Source: Branchiostoma lanceolatum
Taxonomy: Eukaryota > Chordata > Leptocardii > Amphioxiformes > Branchiostomatidae
Length of the DNA: 64,000 nt
NCBI RefSeq assembly: GCF_035083965.1
Contig: NC_089729.1
Span: 15,736,964-15,800,963, forward strand
Reading direction: 5' to 3'
The first letter of the stretch is position 1. Every line of letters starts with the position of its first letter. Below, piece after piece: positions 1 to 11,111 of this stretch. Under the pieces are notes generated by a model. The model was not told where the DNA came from. It saw nothing but the letters and a program-made list of their open reading frames with translations, and did no database searches. Made by a program: the position numbers and the translations under genes.

Positions 1-232
1 GTCCAAGCGAAGATGTCAACAGGCGAGACCGTGAATAGGTTGAAGCAGATCTGCACGCATGTGCCGCTCAGGAACAAGATGTCATCGTAATTATCAACCC
101 AGCCACTGTCCGTGCCGAACAGACTGAAGTAATGGCACATCGCGATCTCTGCTATCGCCATCACCAGCCTAGACGAAAACATACATTCATATTGTATACC
201 AATGAGTACAGCATGTACATGTATTCAATTAG

Positions 233-266
<34 letters not shown>

Positions 267-1333
267 CTGTCTTTGTGTATTTGCACGCGCGTGTAAGGGA
301 GCGAGCGAGTGAGTGAGTGAGAGTGAGAGTGAGTGAGTGAGTGAGTGAGTGAGTGAGGGTGAGTGAGTGAGTGAGTGAGTGAGTGAGTGAGAGTGAGTGG
401 GTGAGTGAGTGAGTGAGTGAGTGAGTGAGTGAGTGAGTGAGTGAGTGAGTGAGTGAGTGAGTGAGTGAGTGAGTGAGTGAGTGAGTGAGTGAGCGTGTGT
501 ACGTTAGTGTGTGTCACGGACTTGGGCAAAACCAGAAATGATATATAGATCTTACAATTATGAAATGGACCAAGGGCTACATTGAAAATCCCTGAAATAT
601 TTACTCACCAGTGGACGCCCACCACGACGAATATCCAGTAGGTGTACAGTGAAGAGAACGTGCTGAAGGCCACGATCCGGCAACACAGCTCCATGACTTT
701 CCAGAACGCAAACATAAATCCGTACAGCAGCTGCAGCCATTTCTTGTGACGGTGCAGGTAGTGCATCTCCCAATCCCACACAGTCTTTACCGCCGATGCT
801 AGAGATATCAATATTGACACGTACTTCAATGTCTGTATCTCCCGACGCTCGAGTTCGCCCGTCACTATGAGAACGTGAAGCTGAAGGCAGATTTGTGGGA
901 CGGACTCCAGGAGGGTGCCGATCAGGTGTACGAGGGGGAGGACGTGGTGAACCGTGCGCAACAACGGGTCCTGATACCTTTCGTCTCTATCCCTGTCTTC
1001 ACGGATTTCTGAAGGGTCGTAACGACAACAGCAGCCCCCCACTGAAACGACTTGGAGATACTCCAGAGCCACGCCGATCTGGAGGAAGTAGAGGATGAAG
1101 GTGCGAGGGTCCCGCCCCTCCAGGTACCACATGGTCATGTTCATGAAGAACTGCGGCACCAGCGCGAACCCCAGGGTCAGGCCGAACCAGTAGTAGTCGC
1201 CGCTGCGGTAGTACTCCGCCGCCAACATGATGTCCGTCACCACGTCCGCGATGTAGACCCCAAATCTAAAGACATTTGTCAGGATAAGCCAGAGGCCGTG
1301 CTTTAGCTTTGTTCCTGAACACTTTGTACACAT
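1..1333 (-). CDS. XK-related (XKR) family membrane protein, partial (3' part beyond window)
   Basis: Two exons are visible: 609-1333 (start ATG 1331-1333) and 1-168, with intron 169-608. The donor GTGAGT at 608 and an acceptor TAG before 168 join in phase 2 and rebuild an uninterrupted frame. The first 241 residues carry hydrophobic segments (around residues 20-40, 55-70, 80-100, 130-155 and 215-240) and the motif ESVPQICLQLHV, typical of the XK/XKR (CED-8-like) family. Family members are multipass plasma-membrane proteins, several of them caspase-activated phospholipid scramblases. Exon 2 continues with further hydrophobic sequence (CVQICFNLFTVSPVDIFAW) and is still open at the window edge, so the C-terminal half, where any caspase site would lie, cannot be seen. 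Which XKR subtype it is cannot be told from this part. Confidence 0.85.
233..492. repeat. CT-rich tract and GAGT tetranucleotide array
   Basis: A short CT-rich microsatellite (about 233-262) is followed by a long, nearly uninterrupted GAGT/GTGA array (about 299-492). The array lies in the XKR intron and is open in frame on the minus strand only because 4-bp units can read as THSL repeats. It is not coding. Confidence 0.9.
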
Positions 1334-2145
1334 GGTGGTAGGGAGATGTCTTCACACCAGCCTTGAATGAAAAGAACGAAAAAACAAGAAAGTTTTAAAG
1401 TGCACTTCGTTTACACATTCCCTTAGCTGCACAACTTGAAGATATAACCTCAACCTAACTGACATATATATCACAAATATGAAAATCCCCTAAATGACTA
1501 GGCATTATCATCGGCTAATCGCCTACTCCTTGTTTCTTTATTATTACATAAGTGCAGTGAAAGGTACCTCGAATCGAAGCTGTGTGTAGCGTTGGATTTA
1601 ACTCAGATGTTAACTTCTTATCAAAGTTTGGACTTACAAAGTTCGCATCTGAACAACACGGAGACAATACCAAGATACTTACCTTTCGATGAAGAACGCA
1701 AGGTAGCACGATTTTCGAATCCAGCAAACGTTACGAATGATAAGGCCCACCGAAGCAGAAGAATTCTGGTTACAATTGATACGACGAGGCGTTGACATTT
1801 GGCATTCCAAAGTTATCGATTTCGTGGCGTTTCTCTATTTGACTATTGTATGTACATTATTATATTTAGCCCGAGGGCAAATAAAAGACTTGTTATTGAA
1901 TGCAAACTTCAGGGCAAAGGGCTGTCAAGGTACGAAGGGCGCCATCCGCCTCTTGACCTAAACCACAGCAAACGTTTCGAAGTTGCAATTGAGTTTTACG
2001 ACCTCACAACTACAGTAATTTTGTTCGACCGTCTTGGTTACCAATCTTCGATGTATGGGATAACTCATACCATCACAGACAGCCCCTGAACTTCACAATG
2101 AAACTTTCCAGAAATGGTGGGGTACTCGAGATCGAGTAGCCTGGT

Positions 2146-2435
2146 TACGCTAACGGTCAAAATATTGAAAAAAGGGGCCCTACCAGGCAGTTCACTGGCT
2201 GTTTTTTTTTTTTTTTTTGCTTTCGGGCATTAACCCTTACTGGTTTCTTGGGGTACCCTGTGGCTATTTTTGGGCACGGCCGGGGCCCTGGAAGTTTCTA
2301 ACAAGGAGTTGAATGAACCCGGGTCTCGGTAACAAATAGCCGCCGTGAGCTAGTCGTAAGAATACCGATAGGTACCCTTCCCGTGTCCGGCAGTCCACCG
2401 GTACACATGTGACCGTAGCATAACCATATGAGCTT
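2146..2435. repeat. Dispersed repeat family A, copy 1
   Basis: From the GGGGCCCTACCAGGCAGTTC segment to the closing ATGTGACCGTAGCATAA, this copy shares block after block with 36130-36437: the GCTGTTTT tract, CCCTGTG..TATTTTTGG, GGGGCCCTGGAAGTTT, GCCGTGAG, and the closing ATGTGACCGTAGCAT. It has an internal T tract of about 18 bases. No open frame or clear terminal repeats were seen, so it is a short non-autonomous element. Confidence 0.75.
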
Positions 2436-4249
2436 GAGCCCACCTCCCAATTAGTTTCTAATTTACATAATTAGCATATGATTATGTAAATCATCACTTC
2501 AGCTACCTGCATACCAAATATCGTCGGACGATCCGTCAGCCCCTTCTTGAGTTATTCTCTTTGAAAGTCTGAAAGATTTGGCCCCTGCGGTTTCAACCAA
2601 AGTCGCCAGGGCGCACAATCCTACACAACTAACTCTTCTCCCAAGAGCTATCTACCGTTTAAAAAGCACGTCCATAGCATGTCCACAACATGCATATGAA
2701 ATATCAAAAGGCGGTATCCAAACCAATATACCAAGTACAAAGTACCAGACAATATTATACATTATGCATCTGTATTTTTCATGTGAATAACTTAAGTACA
2801 ATATTGATCAGATGTATTCCGACATTTGAGATCTATCGCTATACTTTCAACGTCCGCTGCGATAAAAGATGTGCCAGAAAATCTTGCGGTTCGAAGTTAG
2901 AAATCTAGCGATATTTGCGTTGTTTTAATTCCCTTTTTCGTATCTAGCTGAATGTGTACAAGATAATGGTACCCAAAACGTCACCCTTTGCCTGAAAGAC
3001 ATACAAACAGTCTCCAAACAACCCAACTGCATGCACATTATGTGTGCAAAACATACAGTAATATCTGTAAAATCACAACGTGTCGAAGTATAGGTCAGAG
3101 ATTAGTTGACATTCCTCCGCCGCTGGTGCCTGTTGGCCGCAGAATCGCACCAACGCAAACATAGGCTGTATCCCAAGCAACTCTGGTGTGCTTATGTTTA
3201 ACGCCACCTCCCTCTACGCAATGATGTTTGGAAATGTGTATCAGCATCGCTAAGGCCTATTAAAGAAATGTTGTGTTTCCAATTTCAGTACTGAAAAACT
3301 TATGGTCGATAGACAGGGATTCTTCTTTAAAAAAATTAGATTACAGCCGAAATTATTCAACAAATACATTCTAGCAATGTAAAACTGAAATGCATCATTG
3401 ATACTGTATTTTCATTCAACATCATATTGTAATTAATACAAATATGCATTGTACACGAACAAATATATACAATGTTTTCTACACATTCTCACCAGCTCTC
3501 GTCTGTTAACAGAGTTTAGGACACTGCAGAAAGTCTGTTTTTAATTCCATCACTTAGGTGTCAGATCGGAAATTCCCTTTCCTTAATGCTATGCCAGCGG
3601 CCGACCCCCCAAAAATGCTAGAGTCGGCAGGTTTTCGCTAAGGTCGTTCGGGCAAACGGAAACACTACATTTTTCTTAGGCCTAACGTTATATGTGAACC
3701 TGGCGTTAGAATCTCTCTCCTTTCTTTCTTGCACAGTGACACTCTCTCTCTGGTTCTCTCTCTCCCCTCCTCTCTCTGTACGCGCACTACTTTAAAACAG
3801 AATGGAATACAGGTTTAACAGTATATAAGTATAAGAACAGTTAGACGCTTTCTTGTGAATCTTAGACAATAAACTGATAATCCTACTAAAAACACTGTAA
3901 ACGTTATTGCATGTGTTCTACCTAAAATTAGATGCTATTTCGTTTCAGACGCATTTTGTCAAGTCGTTGCTTGACAGTCTCTCTGTAAACATTTTCCCAT
4001 GGTGTGTGCTTATTCTTACACACTCATCCTTATTATAATATTTCTTTAAGTATCTTTGGAAACGAAAGCCTCATTCAATATTTGCTTGGTCAACAAAATG
4101 TCTTAACGGCTTTCATCCCAAAGTATGTAAAGCTCCCAACTTGACATTGTACAAATGTCTAACAACGTTGCCAAAGGCTCCGGTAATCATTCCAAAGTCA
4201 TTGTGCGTAAAATTGGGTACGAGTTTCTAATGTTGGACTTTTCAATCTG

Positions 4250-4862
4250 TTTGCCTTCACGTCCATTGCAAAGTTATATAGTTTTAAGATTGTCTAATCT
4301 AATTAAACGCGTGGCTATGTCGACATCGTTATACATGTAGCAACGGTCGCATGTTTGTGTGTGTTCTGTGTGGTTTGGTCCCCTGCAAAGTTATACCTTA
4401 AATTTTCTGTAATCTAATCAATCGCATAGTTATGCCAAGGTCATTATACATGTATATGCAGTTACACACAACAGTTGCATGTTTGTGCGTGTTCTGTGTG
4501 GTTTGGTCCCCTGCAAAGTCTGACCATTGTCTAATCTAATTAAACGCGTGGTTAAGGTCATGTCGACGCCGTTATACATGTAGCAACGGTCACATATTTG
4601 TGCGTGTTCTTTGTGGTTTGGTCCCCTACAAAGTGTGACCATTGTCTAATCTAATTAAACGCGTGGTTATAAGGTCATGTCGACGCCGTTATACATGTAG
4701 CAACGGTCGCATGTTTGTGCATGTTTTGTTTGGTTTGGCCCCCTGCAAAGTTATACAGTCTTGGAAACATGGTATTTATAATTGAATGTGTGATTATGCC
4801 GACATCGCTGTACACAGTGTAGCAACGGTCGCATGTTTGCGTGTGTTTTGTGTGGTTTGTGC
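4250..4862. repeat. Minisatellite, ~118-bp unit, about five degenerate copies
   Basis: Successive units repeat the segments GTAGCAACGGTCGCATGTTTG, TGTGTGGTTTGGTCCCCTGC, CAAAGT and TCTAATCTAATTAAACGCGTGG followed by GTCATGTCGACGCCG, with a period near 118 bp. Units near 4520-4740 are the most alike; both ends decay gradually. No coding potential persists across units. Confidence 0.85.
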
Positions 4863-6355
4863 GACTGTTTGTAACGACCCACTAATTATGGTCTCATTTA
4901 TCTGCCACGCGTTCTAATTACGCGACACATGGTCAACTGTTTGTGGGCTGCTAGGGGTTTTATCAAACATTAAATATTAGAACATAACGTTTTTGTCTTA
5001 ACTACAAGATTGCCCAGCAGATTGTGAGAGTACTGTAATCCGTTGCCAAACTGTAAGGATCATGTTTGTGATAAAGTCAATGCTTTAGAATGATGACTTG
5101 TATCGTGATCTGGTAATCTCAAAAACTCTTTAATGGCCCCATTACGCAATTATTCCCTTTAAAGGCCTTGTCCACTGTGACAAAAGAATGGAAAGTTTCA
5201 TCCTGAGTTTTGGGGTGCATTCAATTTATAGATCATATCATATAGTAAGTATCATATCTACAACATATTGTAGTCGACCAACTAACGTTTAGTCAAACGT
5301 CTAATAGGACTAGTATACAAAATGTACCAAAGTTTCTCCTATGGCAGACGGAACAACGATGTACTTCTTTTTTCTGATCTGCGCTTAGAGAAAGATCCCC
5401 CTGTTGATATAATGGCATGGTCCGGAAACTCTTGAATTTAGGGAAGTGTTGCCACCATAAAGTCACAGTTGTTACAAGCCGTTGCTTCGGAGCAACGTTT
5501 CGAGTTCAAGAACAGAGAACACACAAAAAAACAGGTACGTGTTACTTTTATGTTTATTTGCTCATAATTATGAACATTCGTATCTTTCCAAATATTAGTA
5601 CAGAAAAAAGTTTACCACATGTTGTGAATTTGAAATACAGATTGACCATAAAAAATCATATTTCTGTAAGCAGAACTGCATTTGTTTGATGATACTATAT
5701 TTCTATATATATACTTTCATATACTGATTTTTCCCTTCCTGTTATGTATTCTGTATATCTTCCAGCGCATAATGACTCTGTACTATCCACTAGTTGTTGT
5801 TTTTTTCTCACTCGGCACGGTATGTACATGTAGTAGTATAGTTCTTTAAATGTACTTTTGTAAGAGTAAAGTTTGTAATGTCATCGGCCCAGTACCGTCA
5901 CTGGCTTTTAAACAGAAATGGCAATAGGAAGGGAGGTCGACGTCTCGGAACGATCCCAAAATGTTTGTGGATCGAAAGACAGCAAGATATATGACATTGT
6001 GATCTAGTGTCACAATCTTTATCAATATCATTATCGAAAATTAAATCATGAATCATAATTTTCAGGGCAGCTTACCAGTGCATGTACTTCTTACGGTACG
6101 CGCAAATATTCCGATGATTAGAGGGAAGTGCGCGGTTGGTTATCTAGATATGACGCTAAAATCACGAAGAACGGAAAGTCGAAATGAAAATTTCTGAGAA
6201 CATGTCATTGATCTTGAAATGTCAATCGTCAGTTTCAAAATATGCTCCCTTAGCTTTAAACCCCTGTAAGACAGCCCGAAAATCATTCAGACCAAGAGCT
6301 CTAAGTGACATTTTCGGCAATAATCAGCCGTTTTTCTCTCGACCATCGCACATTT

Positions 6356-6820
6356 TTAAAGAGATCTGCCGATGTTCGCAAGTCCCCCTAGCCCTGTTAA
6401 ATATGATAGGGTATCTTTGAGGCCAAAAATAGAATACGCGCGACCCTCCGTCGATTTTAGAATCGGGCGATCTTCTGGTGCTAACAAATACGGCCAAAGC
6501 TCGTCTCCTGGCTCGTCGGCGTGTGCTATGCTCACACGTACAACATCGTCGCCCCTAGCAAGGTCATAGCAACGCGACGTTGTTACTCTTTTCATTAAAT
6601 GAAAGAGGGAATTCGAACTGTATTGGTGTATCCATTGGCAACGAGTAAAACACATTCTCTCACCATTCAATTCTGACCGTTCCAACACACTGTGGTCTCC
6701 CATCATTACTACGTTACCCGCCGGTTGGCCGTATCCACGGAGCCCAAAACCAACAAATACTTCTGCTGCTTTTGAGGCCCATTGAAACGGTTCGACAATG
6801 ATAATCCCATTTATATCCAT
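6356..6820 (-). CDS. Hypothetical protein ORF, unassigned (possible single exon)
   Basis: This 154-codon ORF starts at ATG 6820 and could extend in frame upstream to about 6890, where a TATATAG acceptor-like site lies. The sequence has alternating hydrophobic strands (GIIIVEPF, EVFVGFG, DDVVRVSIAHAD) and a late YSIFGL, loosely like the beta-sandwich of TNF/C1q-type domains, but it lacks the diagnostic G-Y-x-V-Y pattern. It stands out only as the longest ORF in this 6-kb stretch. Codon phase with any neighbouring exon could not be established. It may be an exon of a minus-strand gene or a chance ORF. Confidence 0.25.
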   Translation of the reverse strand: MDINGIIIVEPFQWASKAAEVFVGFGLRGYGQPAGNVVMMGDHSVLERSELNGERMCFTRCQWIHQYSSNSLFHLMKRVTTSRCYDLARGDDVVRVSIAHADEPGDELWPYLLAPEDRPILKSTEGRAYSIFGLKDTLSYLTGLGGLANIGRSL

Positions 6821-7564
6821 TGTAAGCAGACCGTTGATAGTAGTGTGACGGGCGGTGTTTAAATGGTCCTGCCAGTATGGGGCAGATAAATCTATATAAG
6901 AGTATTACCGCAGCATAGTCGCCACAATACATTCAAAGGGCTAGCTCGTATATCATATGCAGGTACCGTTAGACTTATTTAGAGATTACCGCGTTGGCAA
7001 ACAATTTCGAGGAGCATTATATTCATTGAGCGATCAAATTTGATCCGCGTCAAAAGCTCTTCACATATGGTTTGGTTAATTTTTTTTTCTTTCAAATTCA
7101 CTTCATAGTTACAGTCGGATGTGTATGATTGTTATTTGTCAACTTGTGCATTGCAAAGCATATGTGAAACTGCGTGCTGAGAATATAAAACAAAGTTTGT
7201 GATGATGGTGTGTACCGGAGAATTAGTTTGAAAAGCTCGACTTTCGATCGAGTACAACTTAAAGATTCTTTGTCTTGTTTGGTTGAAAACACGTCCTTCC
7301 ATCAAAAGATTGTACGTTAGCACGTAAAATGATGTAATCATCAAGAGGTTGTGGCAAAATTGATTTTTCCTGCATTAACACGTACACAGTGAACAATACC
7401 CATTCGTCCTTTAAAATACTATTTCAAAAGCGCTTCGCTAGCTGAAGACGGGAGTTATCGCTGCGACATACACTTTTGAATACGATCCATAATAATTGAT
7501 TTCTACGATCATACATTGTGATATCCGTGTGATTACCACCCGTTTTTTGTGCCTTTTACAGAAA

Positions 7565-9290
7565 ATGAGGCACTTTGTGGTGTTGGCCGTTGTCAGTCTC
7601 CTTCTGCACGGCTATCTGGTTGAAGGCCAAGGTAGGAAATCTGAAATAGCGTCTCAATAATCTCTATGGAAAAATGATTTCAACGATTTTCGGTACTGAT
7701 ACTCGCTACTGAGAACAGGTCATTGTAACTGACTTTCAGATCCGATTCAATGATCATATGGCAATAACTGTTATTGTTTCACTGAAAACATGGTCAGATC
7801 ATACCGTTATGTTCTATACTCTGTGTGACATGATAGTGTTTAAGCTATAAGCCACGTTGCATTTGACTATGTAGTTTAATTCCCATTGCTCTTTTCGAGA
7901 TCGCTTATTTAGTCAAACAGAATGCTCGTTGATAATAGTACTCACTTTGGACCATCGTCTATCGACAACGATAGATCGATCCAAGCAAAGGTTAGGCTCC
8001 GGTTGGTTTTTGACGTGATTTTAGGCGTTTTGTCCGGCTTTCTGTTTTGTTGACATAAAGAAAACGGGACAAAATTGAAAGCCCGACAAAACGCTTAAAA
8101 TCGCCTCAAAAACTGTAAAACGCATTGGGCCTGAACTTACTGTCCTTCACTGTGTGATGAATTGTTTGTAACAGTCACTGTGATAATACCAGGCCCATTC
8201 ATTTCACACAGGAAACTCTACTGGCAGCGGTACTCTTCCTCCTGGTGCTACACCAGCGGGATCTGTATGTTACTTTGCGATGACTCTAACTACCGATAGT
8301 GTTCTTTATACACTGTATTCTATTTTGATACGCTTAATGAAATATAGGGGTAACACTTACCCTAATTAACTAATTAGCTAAGGATTATGCAAACGGAACA
8401 AATGAATGAACGATTCAGCTAGTTAAGCAATAAAGACAATGGGACGTAATATGGGTCCGCGGGAGATGCTTTCATTTTCATGTATTTTAATACTTAAAAG
8501 TTGCCAAAGATATGACAAACGTTAATCAACCTCTTTTTGTAGTTCTCACTGACATATGTCAACGAAAACTATTATTTGGCGTTTGTTTCTTTTCATTTAC
8601 CCTCCTATTACATGCAAATGACATGTTATCATCATAACCTATTGTGCCGGTTTTGTCCACTTACTTTATCCCATTAACTCGCTTACGTCATCTGGTTTTC
8701 TAATAAGCTCAAAATTGGCGGACGTGAACTCAGTGTCACATTACTGACGTCTAATTTATTTGTATGTACTTTCCATAGGCGGCAACCTGTCATGCCTGCA
8801 CTGCAAACGTAAGCAATTCTGCAGATCCATGCTTCAGTGCGCCGACTGGGTCTGGTTCCGCATGTCCCAATGGAGTCTGCATCGTAAGTGTTTTATCATC
8901 TTAGATCAGAATCATTTTTATCAAGTAGGCATACATTGAACCTCTTTGGTATCATCAAAATTACATTTCACATGTTATCAATTAATGGTTTACACATTTC
9001 GCTTCATCGTTATGCTTTCACTGATTTGCACACAGGTCGTGCTTCAGGATGATGCAAATGGCGATCCTGTGAGCTTCGAGCGGAGTTGCAATAATTTAGC
9101 CTGCACCACCGACAACGACAACAGTGTCTTCTCACAAGCCGCAGGAGGTGGGACAAGTTACGAAAAGTGCTGTGACGGTGCTGCTGACTGCAACACGTTC
9201 AGCGCCGACGACCTGAGGAACACTGCTGGGAAGCTGACTGCTGGACTGGCCGCCATCTTTTTCGGCGCCATTTTTCTGTTGGTGCTTTAA
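7565..9290 (+). CDS. Secreted GPI-type Ly6/three-finger-like protein
   Basis: Four exons: 7565-7631, 8212-8264, 8779-8883 and 9036-9290, all with GT..AG junctions and matching phases (1, 0, 0), giving 159 aa. Exon 1 encodes a signal peptide (MRHFVVLAVVSLLLHGYLVEG). Exons 3-4 carry a cysteine-rich domain opening with ATCHACTA and closing with CCDGAADCN, the CC..(D)xCN signature that ends Ly6/uPAR three-finger domains. The extreme C-terminus (LTAGLAAIFFGAIFLLVL) is a hydrophobic tail typical of GPI-anchor signals, so the protein is probably on the cell surface. Exon 2 is a short Gly/Ser/Thr/Pro linker. An AATAAA lies at 9840-9845. Most exons are too short to be recognised as isolated ORFs. The ligand is unknown. 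Confidence 0.8.
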
Positions 9291-11111
9291 AAAGCATCAC
9301 ACGTGTGATCTATGTGCTTTATCAGTGTTGTTGTTTTGATGTCAGAGAAAATTATTGAAATATTCCAGCGGTTGAATACTGAAATGGAGAAGAAAAAACG
9401 ATAAGAAAAAAATATGCAAAAAAAGAAGAAATGACACATTAACCTATTGCCAAAAAACTTCTGCTGTTTCATATGCCAGCAGTCTAAACAAATTTAATGT
9501 AAACAATAATATATATTTTGTTTGTGATGTCATTGACATTTACTTTGAAAGTACAAACGTTTTCCTTTCCTGTCAACAAGGAGTAACGCCTTACATGGTT
9601 AAGAGAAGGACGGATATGACACTATATGGCGGATAGTTCGGCCAATGACGTCACCCATGGAGGACGTGACAGTCCGGAGAAGTGGGTGTGACGGTTAGGA
9701 CTGTCAGGATAGGTGTACCGTCCGTGTCTCTGTCTGCCATTAAAGTTGATAAAATGGTGTAGATTGTCTTGTTGACTCATTTGTTTATGTCTCATAGCCT
9801 TTTTGTTTCTGGATGCATTGAGTGCATGCTGTACGGTATAATAAAGATGTGACGAATGAATGAATGGATGTTACATTTGTATTTATGCTACTGTTGCAAA
9901 AGTGATGAACAAATAAAGGACGTGACGAAAACAAACGTTCTTGTAGTTGACCTGAAGTTACACATGATATATTTTCCACAAAATCGTCCACATAGTGTAC
10001 ACACATGCGTGTACCATAGTTTATAGACGCGATGTCTAAGCCTTTATTGTTGGCAAATTTTGTTCATGTAGTGCCACATGACCTCTTGGTACTGCCACGA
10101 TATATGTCAATTTTCACTGCTGTACTGTAGGATAGTAGAGTCTGGAACGCTATACGTGTCACGACAGATAGACCTGGATGACATAGACATTAGACAATAT
10201 TTAGTGTATCAGGTTAGTCATGAACCTGGGTAATACGATTACGTTAAATAGGGCCATACCTACGAAATAAAAAATTATAAGGTAACGTTATATCATAACA
10301 GAAGAAAACATATATATTGATGATTAAAAAATATCGACAGTATGATGTTGCCTTTTATGTTAAGAAGTTGTGAATAGCGCAGCGAATTAAAGAGAAATAT
10401 TTTGTGAGGTTACCCTTGGCTTCTAATGGTTTCGCCCAACCCGGAAGTAAAGTAACCCACGAGCCGAAGTTTTCCGAGTGAGGCGCCAAAATTGGATGGC
10501 TGAAGCAGTTTGATTTATATAGACACAGATAAACCTTCCTGTACAGAGAAGAAAGCACAATTTATCCTTGAGGTATTTCAGTGTTGTTTTATCCGCTAAC
10601 TGCACACATTTGAACTTTGATGGTTTGCAAGCTCATGATGCCAGTCGGGTGGGGAGGGGGGCAAAATCTGCATGTGTATGTATTTGCATTATGTAACATA
10701 CATTTGTATTTATGCTACTGTTACAAAAGTGATGACAATGCATCGTAACCATGAACACACACTTAAAGCATTATGTAGCTATCTTATTTTTTCCTGATTG
10801 TAGAAAATACATTTATACGAAAATCATTTGGTAAAATTGCGTTTGATATACTAAAGGTATCGTTAATGTTTTGTCCATCAACCCTCAGCGGTTTGATATT
10901 TAGTAAATTAGTAGCTCATTGCGAATGTCATATCAACCATTATACAATTTTCAGTTGCCAGACACTTGCAAATTGTTGCCTATTAATATAATTTTATGAA
11001 TAGATATGATTTCTGTCATTGAACTCAATATGTACAGCACAAAAAAATACTTTGTATCTATTTCAGGTTATATGGTTCTATTGCCTCCTAAGAACTAAAC
11101 AAAGCTTCTAA
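9291..11111. other. 3' flank of Ly6-like gene and 5' flank of TELO2
   Basis: Contains the probable 3' untranslated region of the Ly6-like gene with AATAAA at 9840. A ~38-bp segment (ACATTTGTATTTATGCTACT followed by GTT/ACAAAAGTGATGA) occurs twice, at about 9872 and 10698. No further gene was seen. Confidence 0.6.

Larger units (their letters stand above)
1334..7564. other. Intergenic region between XKR and the Ly6-like gene
   Basis: This is about 6.2 kb with no gene I can support. It holds the 5' flank of XKR (minus), a dispersed repeat copy (2146-2435), a ~118-bp minisatellite (4250-4862) and one unexplained minus-strand ORF (6356-6820). A good donor (CAG followed by GTACGTGTT at 5534) could end a 5' untranslated exon of the Ly6-like gene, whose first coding exon is preceded by a polypyrimidine/ACAG acceptor at 7561. 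This link is a guess. The other short ORFs here have no codon, splice or domain support. Confidence 0.5.

Noticed and set aside
161..529. Minus-strand ORF of THSL repeats
   Set aside because: It is the translation of a GAGT tetranucleotide array inside the XKR intron.
1592..2089. Several overlapping plus-strand ORFs upstream of XKR
   Set aside because: Short, overlapping in different frames, without domains, splice partners or conserved-looking composition.
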